DNA of 6,830 bases from Methanoregula sp. Lineage in GTDB: Archaea > Halobacteriota > Methanomicrobia > Methanomicrobiales > Methanospirillaceae. A program made the translations under genes and the position numbers. The stretch lies in assembly GCA_023228295.1 (NCBI GenBank), contig JALOBP010000105.1:1-6830 (forward strand), in the 5' to 3' direction. A model generated the notes under the pieces. That model ran no database searches, was not told where the DNA came from, and worked only from the letters and a program-made list of their open reading frames with translations. Shown here in pieces: positions 1 through 6,200 of the stretch (the stretch's first letter is position 1; every line of letters starts with the position of its first letter).

Positions 1-112
1 TGAAATTATGTCTTCGTCCACGATATTGGACGAAATGGATTCTGCCACCACTACGCCGGATGTGACGAGCACGGTAAACTTCATTAATCAAATTATGAAC
101 GCCTCGCAATAA
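1..112 (+). CDS. C-terminal end of an unidentified upstream protein (5' partial)
   Basis: The frame beginning at base 2 is open from the window edge to a TAA stop at 110-112 and gives 36 residues. They are rich in Ser, Thr, Asp and Asn and end in F-I-N-Q-I-M-N-A-S-Q. There is no hydrophobic segment and no recognisable motif, so no function can be given. An ATG at 8-10 could in principle start a 34-residue peptide, but the frame is also open upstream of it, so the tail of a longer gene cut by the window edge is the simpler reading. It lies on the same strand as the giant gene and ends 10 bases before it, which suggests one transcript. Confidence 0.6.
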   Translation, partial: EIMSSSTILDEMDSATTTPDVTSTVNFINQIMNASQ

Positions 113-122
113 TTCGCGCTTT
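113..122 (+). other. 10-base intergenic gap without a Shine-Dalgarno
   Basis: The gap between the upstream TAA and the giant gene's ATG, together with the preceding 20 or so bases, holds no GGAGG- or AGGA-like sequence at a useful distance from the start. There is also no room for a promoter other than inside the upstream gene. Initiation may depend on coupling to termination of the upstream gene or on an unstructured AU-rich start region. Confidence 0.5.
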
Positions 123-227
123 ATGTTTTTCAACACAAAAAAATTCGGTTTGGGAGCGCTATTGTCCATTTTTGTTTTTGTGACAATTTTCGGCTCGGCA
201 TTTTTTTCGCTCAAACCAGCACGCGCG
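123..227 (+). other. Sec signal peptide, residues 1-35
   Basis: The N-terminus has a short basic n-region (Lys6, Lys7), a hydrophobic core rich in Phe, Leu, Val and Ile (about residues 8-30), and a c-region ending A-R-A before Gln36. This is a textbook A-x-A signal peptidase I site. There is no lipobox cysteine near the cleavage site and no twin-arginine motif. The mature protein would start at Gln36 and be exported through Sec. An uncleaved anchor is less likely given the good cleavage site. Confidence 0.88.
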
Positions 228-3200
228 CAAATGGACGCGAACATCAAGGCATCATTTGATTCATGGGTGGCCAAAGGGATTGTTGAAGAAGTAAAAGTAA
301 ACACCAAAGAAAAAGCTCAGTTCATGTTTATGTCCGCGCTCATGAATGGAATGAATTATTTTCTCAACAAAATCGCTTATGATATGGGCGTGTGGATGGC
401 GTCGGGCGATTGGGGCCAAGGACCATTTGCTTCGGGCAAGAGTTTCGGCAATTACATGGCTCAAGTGGCTGGCGACTCGCTCGGAGAAATGCTCTTTTCG
501 CTTGGTCAGGATTTGGGTTTGGACCTCTGCAATTTGCCGGATTTACGTTTGGATTTAGCGCTGCAACTCGGTTTTCATTTTGCCTACAACGAACCAAAAC
601 CGGGATGTACTTGGCAGCAACTTCGCGCGGCCTATAATCCGGAAAATGTTTATAGTAAATATGCCAGCCGCGAGGGTTTGGCCGACAGAATCGGCATGGG
701 CGTGCAGGTCAAAGACACTGATTTTGGCATCTGGCTCGCGTCCAAAGAGCGGATTGACTCTTATACCGCAGAACAATCAACGGGCAAACAGCTTGACCGC
801 CAAGAAGGCGAAGGCATCAGCGCTTTGACCAGTATTATTTCCGGCGAGCAAAAAGTTCCGGCTACAGTGATGAAAGATGAATTGAAGGCGCAGGCGCCGG
901 CGGCGCAAGAAGAAAAGCGTTCCGGATATACTCAAACCATGGTCGGGGCCGCGTTGCAAAAAGGCGCGACCGCGGTGGCGCTTAATGCGGTTAGCACTTT
1001 TGTGAATACTCTGCTTGGCACGGTCGTCACTAATTTTGTGGAAAAAGGAATGTTCCCGGGCGGAGCGACGATTTGCAATCCGGGTTTGAGTATTTCCGGC
1101 GTAGGTTGGGACCAATGCTCGGACTCGGACTCCTCTGGGGAACTCACGGCTAATTATTATTCCTCCGGTTCGGCAGGCGCAGATAATCGCCGAGCCGCTC
1201 AGGAAATGTTTTCCGAGTTGCTTGCGCCGAAAATTACAACTTTGGAAAACTACGATTTGGCTTCCCAAATGGCCGAATGTTCCGAGGATAACAATTCGCC
1301 CGATGCTTGCGTGATTGACCAATCTTTCATGCAGATTTTGCAACAGGCGGATTTGGGCGACGCGCTCACTATCAAGCAAGCGATTGAACGCGGGCTTTTG
1401 CACGGCGAGTGGAAATTAATCTCCCCTGGTAATGTTGAAGAAACGGATAAATGGACTTGCGCCCAAGAAGCGTATTGTTATCGCAATATTCAATTTTTGC
1501 GCCAGGCGAGAATCCTGCCGGTTGGCTTTGAGATGGCCGCCTACATTTCAAGCGCAACCAATCCGTCGACATTAGCCGACGTGGTAAATAATTTTTATAC
1601 CGAGTCAAGTATATATTATCATTTGATTAATCCGCAATGGGTGATAAAGATGCCAAAATTGCGCTGCGCTTCATATGCTTACGGTGCTGTGGCGCAAACC
1701 GGTGTCCGCGTGCAGGAGTGCGTGGATTTGCAACACTGCGTTGGCTACAACAAAGATGGCTCTTGCCAATCGTGGGGTTATTGTATGAAAGAAAAACCGA
1801 TTTGGAAATTTGATGCCGAATATTGCGATTCGCAATACAGCACCTGCCGTGCATTTACCAGCGATGATGGCGACGCGTCGTATCTCACTCGTACGCTTGA
1901 TACCACCGAGTGCAACGCGGATAATGCCGGTTGCGCCAGGTATTCACGTTTTAAATATTATGTCACCTCTTCAACCATAGATTGGTACGCGCAGACATCG
2001 GGATTCTTTTCTTCGTACGGTACGTTTGTAAATTCAGGTATAAATTTTGACAGTTCCGCTCCCGCCTGCGATGCCTCAAACGACGGTTGTAGCGCTTTTA
2101 AACTCGCGAGCGATGACGCGACACTATTGTATCTTAGAAAAGCGCCGGATTATCTTGGTTGTTATGACGCTGACCCATCAACTGATACTAATCAGCTCGT
2201 TTTGCTTAATAAAAAATTGGCCACCGGAATTCAGTGGCCGCAAACAATCTCGGATTTGAATTTAATTCACCCACAAGACGAGGAGGCGTGCGCGAATTAC
2301 GCTCAAGTGTGTTTGCCTGAAGAAGAATATTGTAATTTTTATACGGCTTCTTTGACCGGTGAAAAAATCCCCGCCAAGTTTACTCCGGCCGAGGTGGATG
2401 CCGGCATAGTGACATGGAACGAACAATGCGACGCGAAATGCGCCGGTTATGCCGCATACAGCGAAATGCCGAGCAATTATTCGGGCGGACAAAATTTAAC
2501 TTATGTCATCCCGTCATCAGGAAAGATTTGCGCCGCTTCCGAATCCGGCTGTAGCGCGTTCTCAAATTTGAACGCTACTGCCGGCGGAATGGAACAAAAT
2601 GAATATTTTTCGTATTTACGGCTTTGCGCATTGCCGGACCAAACCAAACAAAGAAATTATACAGTTTATGAAAGTTCCGAAGTCGGCGGTTATCAAATCA
2701 AAACATATACTTTGGTTAAGGATGACGCCGGCGATGGCCCGAAACAAATTTATCGCGATGCCGATGAATACGCGGAAATGTCCGGGCTTTGCGACGCGGG
2801 GACTTATGCCTCGGGCGATGCCGATCCGGATTGCCACCAGTTTATCGCCGAGGGCGGCGCCATATATTACGCGTTTTTATCCAAGACAATTGTCGCGACC
2901 GACCAATGCAATCCATATCGTTTGAATACAACGGAATTAATTCCTCTCACGCCGACTGATTTGCGCTGTCCTTATGATTATGACCCGAATGGCGCGGATT
3001 ATCACGCCGGCGTATCCACGGTGGAATTCAAAAATAATACCTGTTATTACATGGGTTTTACGGGCAGCACCAATGGCGCGGGCGATACGCGAACTTGCGC
3101 CTCCGCGGTTGAGTCGTGCCGCGCCTACAAGGGCAATGCCGGCAACAATGTCAGAATTTTAGTTTATGATGATTTTGAGAGTGGAATTTCATTGGATTGG

Positions 3201-6200
3201 GGTTCGCCTTCAACTGTGAGTATTACCAGCTCCACTGAATCCACTCAACTCGGCGGACATTCCTTGCGTGTCACAGCCTCGCCGATTGACAGTTTAAATT
3301 TTAATGCTCATCTGAGCAATGTCAGCGTGACCGCGGGCAAGAGTTATACTTTGTCATTTTGGATGAAAGGAAACATGCCGTTATCGCGCGTGTCTTTCAA
3401 CGGTACGGACCACAATGTCTCTTTCACGGACAATACCATTTCCGCGTCCGATGTTTGGCGTTATTATTCGTTCGGTCCGTTGAATTACGACGCGCTCGCC
3501 ACCACAACCGCTCTCACTTTTACTCTCGGCTCAACAAGCGGTGTGTCCAAACAAATATTCATAGACAACATCCGTTTGACCGAAGTTACAGACTATATTT
3601 ATTTGGTTAAAAATTCTTTGAGTGTCGACCCGATTTGCGATAGCAATATTTCGGATGACTTGCCTGGCGAAGCGCTTGGCTGTACTGCCTATTCTGATCC
3701 GTTCAAAAACATGTTCTATCTGACCGGCTTCAATTATCTTTGCCGTGAAGCCGCGGTCGGCTGTACCGCCGTGTTGGACACATTCAACACTCCGGACGAC
3801 GCAAATCCGCGCGCGTATAATGTTTGGATTACCGGAACTTCCGGTAAAGTTACCAGCACGACGCTGGACGGAGAAACTTTTTCATGCCAAGTGCCGAACG
3901 GCGAGACGGGTTGCTATACCGACATATTTGGTTTTACGGCCGCGGAATTGAGTGCAAATCCAAAAATTAATTTAACCGGTTCTACGATATATATTCCTCC
4001 GGACACTTCCACCGGCACTCCGATTTATTTGGTAGCGAACAAAGACGCGACTTGCAAAGCGGAAAATATGGGCTGCGAAACATTGGGCAAGGCCACGCCG
4101 AGCGTGGGTAGCGGGTTGTCATACGCGGGCGTTGACGGCAGTTTGTTTGTTCACCTTGAAACATTTGAAGAAGTGTCGGTTTTGAATAATCCCGCGCTCT
4201 ACGATGACACGCTCTGCCGCAATGAAGAGGCCGGGTGTAAGACGTGGGCATCGGGTGATAGCACCTATTATTTCAAAACACCGGGCGCGACTTGTGAATA
4301 CAAAACGGAAACTTTCACCGCCATCACTCCGCCGAATCCGGTTAATACGATCGATTTGGCCTCAATCCTTCTCGGTGTGCATCCCAATTCAACCGGATGG
4401 ATTTTGAAAGATACAGGTTTTTGTCTTACCGCGAGTGAAAGCCCGTTTTATATGGGTCGCACTTGCGCGACAGATAATGATTGCAAAGTTGGAACCGCAA
4501 CCGGCACGTGCCAATTTAAAGGCCAAGTGCCGTGCTATCCGTTAAATAAAAAAGCCACGGGTGAATATGGTTTGTGGTCCTTTGGCAATACGGCCAAATT
4601 TTCCGGTCTTGCCGGTGAGTGCCCGCAAGAACAATCCGGCTGTACCGAATATCTTGATCATAGTTCATCGGGCGAAAATTATAAGTGCGCCATGACCGGT
4701 GAAATCTGTGTAAATGACAGCGACTGTACCACCGAAGGCGATACTTGTGAAGTCAATACAAAGAATGCCTATTATTTGCTTGATAATGACAAATTAAAAG
4801 CGCAAGAAGCTGTATGTAACGGGCAAGTAAGCCAAGCCGAAGGCTGCGTCTTGATGGATAATACAAACAATCCGAATAAATATTGGAACACAGCATCGAC
4901 ATCTGAAAAATCACAGACAAATAACGACGCGCTCGTAGCCCCGGTTGATAACGGCGCGGCAAATGACGCCAACACAATCGTGAAAGTCAAACATGACCGC
5001 GAATGCGCCGAGTGGGCCTATTGTGATTTCAAACAAACTTATGTTGATCCGGACACTGACGCAGCCACATCGCGCTGTTACCACTTGGGCGTATGCCAAC
5101 AAGCCAATGTAGCGGTTGGCGCCCAGGGGCAGTGCGCCGAGGTCGTAACAGGCGACTGGGCGGGGAAGGGAGTTATACTTACCGTTGATTATTACAAAGC
5201 ACTTCGTTCAACTTGGGATTCAATTGACTTGTCCGGATATTCCCTGCCGTTTATGTATCAAGTGCCGGATTTAAGAGTTCGTCTTATTGATGACACCAAT
5301 CGTTTGGTATATGTGTCTTCTTCAATTCCGTGCGCGGACGAAATACCAAACGGCACTCCCTGCGGAACGGACGGAGCTTGTTACGCCGGAGAATGTTTAT
5401 TTCATTATGTTGCTCAGGGAAACTCCGTCACCACTTCTCGCAGTATGTCCTGCCGAGGTTATCCGGAAGAAGCAAGCCCGTTCTCCACGAGCATATTGAG
5501 TGACGACGTGATCTGGAATGAAGAGGGCGCATCTGGCAAGCACTTGGTCACCGCCGTATACAAGACAGGTTTTGAGGACGCGAATTTGTGCTACAATGCT
5601 TCCGGTCAAATCACATCAAACTGCGATTGCAGTTATGACAAATTTAAGACATCAGGCGGCGATATATTCACTAATGCGGGCAGATCAACAGAGACAGGTT
5701 TTGTTTGTACCGGTGGTGAGTACAACGGCAAGGATTGCGATAATAAAGATGATGTGGTTTCTTGCGGTGAGAATGGGACGTGTTCTTCGATCAACACCGT
5801 AGCGGTTATGGATGGCTGGCAAGGATATTGTATGGAAGGGGATTTGCGTCAGAATGTCAATGGCACGAATTATCATCGTTGTCTAACTTGGTGGCCGCTT
5901 GAGCTTGCTCCAGGTTCTACGAATATTTGGGCGACTGATCCATCCGCGGGTTATGAGGTAGGAGAGACGGACAATCGGTTTATGTGTTTGAGAAATGCGG
6001 CGGCCAATAGGCGACGTACAAACGACAACCCCTATTTTGATATGGGAGCTAATAGTATGCAGCAGGATTGGGGCGGTTACGATTCAGGTCTTCCGGGCCC
6101 GAATGGAGAATCGGTTGTATTTACCGATGCTTATAATTATACTGTTGTGTATAATTCTTTGGAAAATAGCATTGTCACTGGATGTTGGAATACGAACACA

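Larger units (their letters stand above)
1824..4847 (+). repeat. Degenerate protein repeats marked by C-x6-C pairs
   Basis: Nine cysteine pairs have exactly six residues between them: 568/575, 597/604, 649/656, 803/810, 992/999, 1207/1214, 1311/1318, 1365/1372 and 1500/1507. Three variants have longer loops: 1172/1187, 1255/1264 and 1565/1575. The second cysteine is mostly preceded by Gly, and an aromatic residue often follows two to three positions later (G-C-S-A-F, G-C-T-A-Y, G-C-K-T-W, G-C-T-E-Y). Segments between pairs are rich in Tyr, Thr, Ser and Asp and contain short alternating hydrophobic stretches, as in beta-sandwich repeats. Similarity between units is low outside the pairs, so these are old, diverged protein repeats, not DNA repeats. 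Local disulfide loops capping beta domains are the likely role (inference). Confidence 0.7.

Noticed and set aside
777..1403. A 208-codon minus-strand open frame
   Set aside because: It lies wholly inside the giant plus-strand gene, and its protein is Arg/Ile-rich without domains. It is explained by the GCG/CGC-rich codon choice of the sense strand, which leaves few stops in the complement.
2599..2925. A 108-codon plus-strand frame overlapping the giant gene
   Set aside because: It is out of frame with the giant gene, its product is basic and low in recognisable features, and the long frame continues unbroken through it with the regular cysteine pattern.
3156..3587. Glycoside hydrolase activity of the lectin-like domain
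   Set aside because: The segment matches only the binding-module layout. No pair of catalytic acidic residues in a recognisable hydrolase motif is seen in or beside it.
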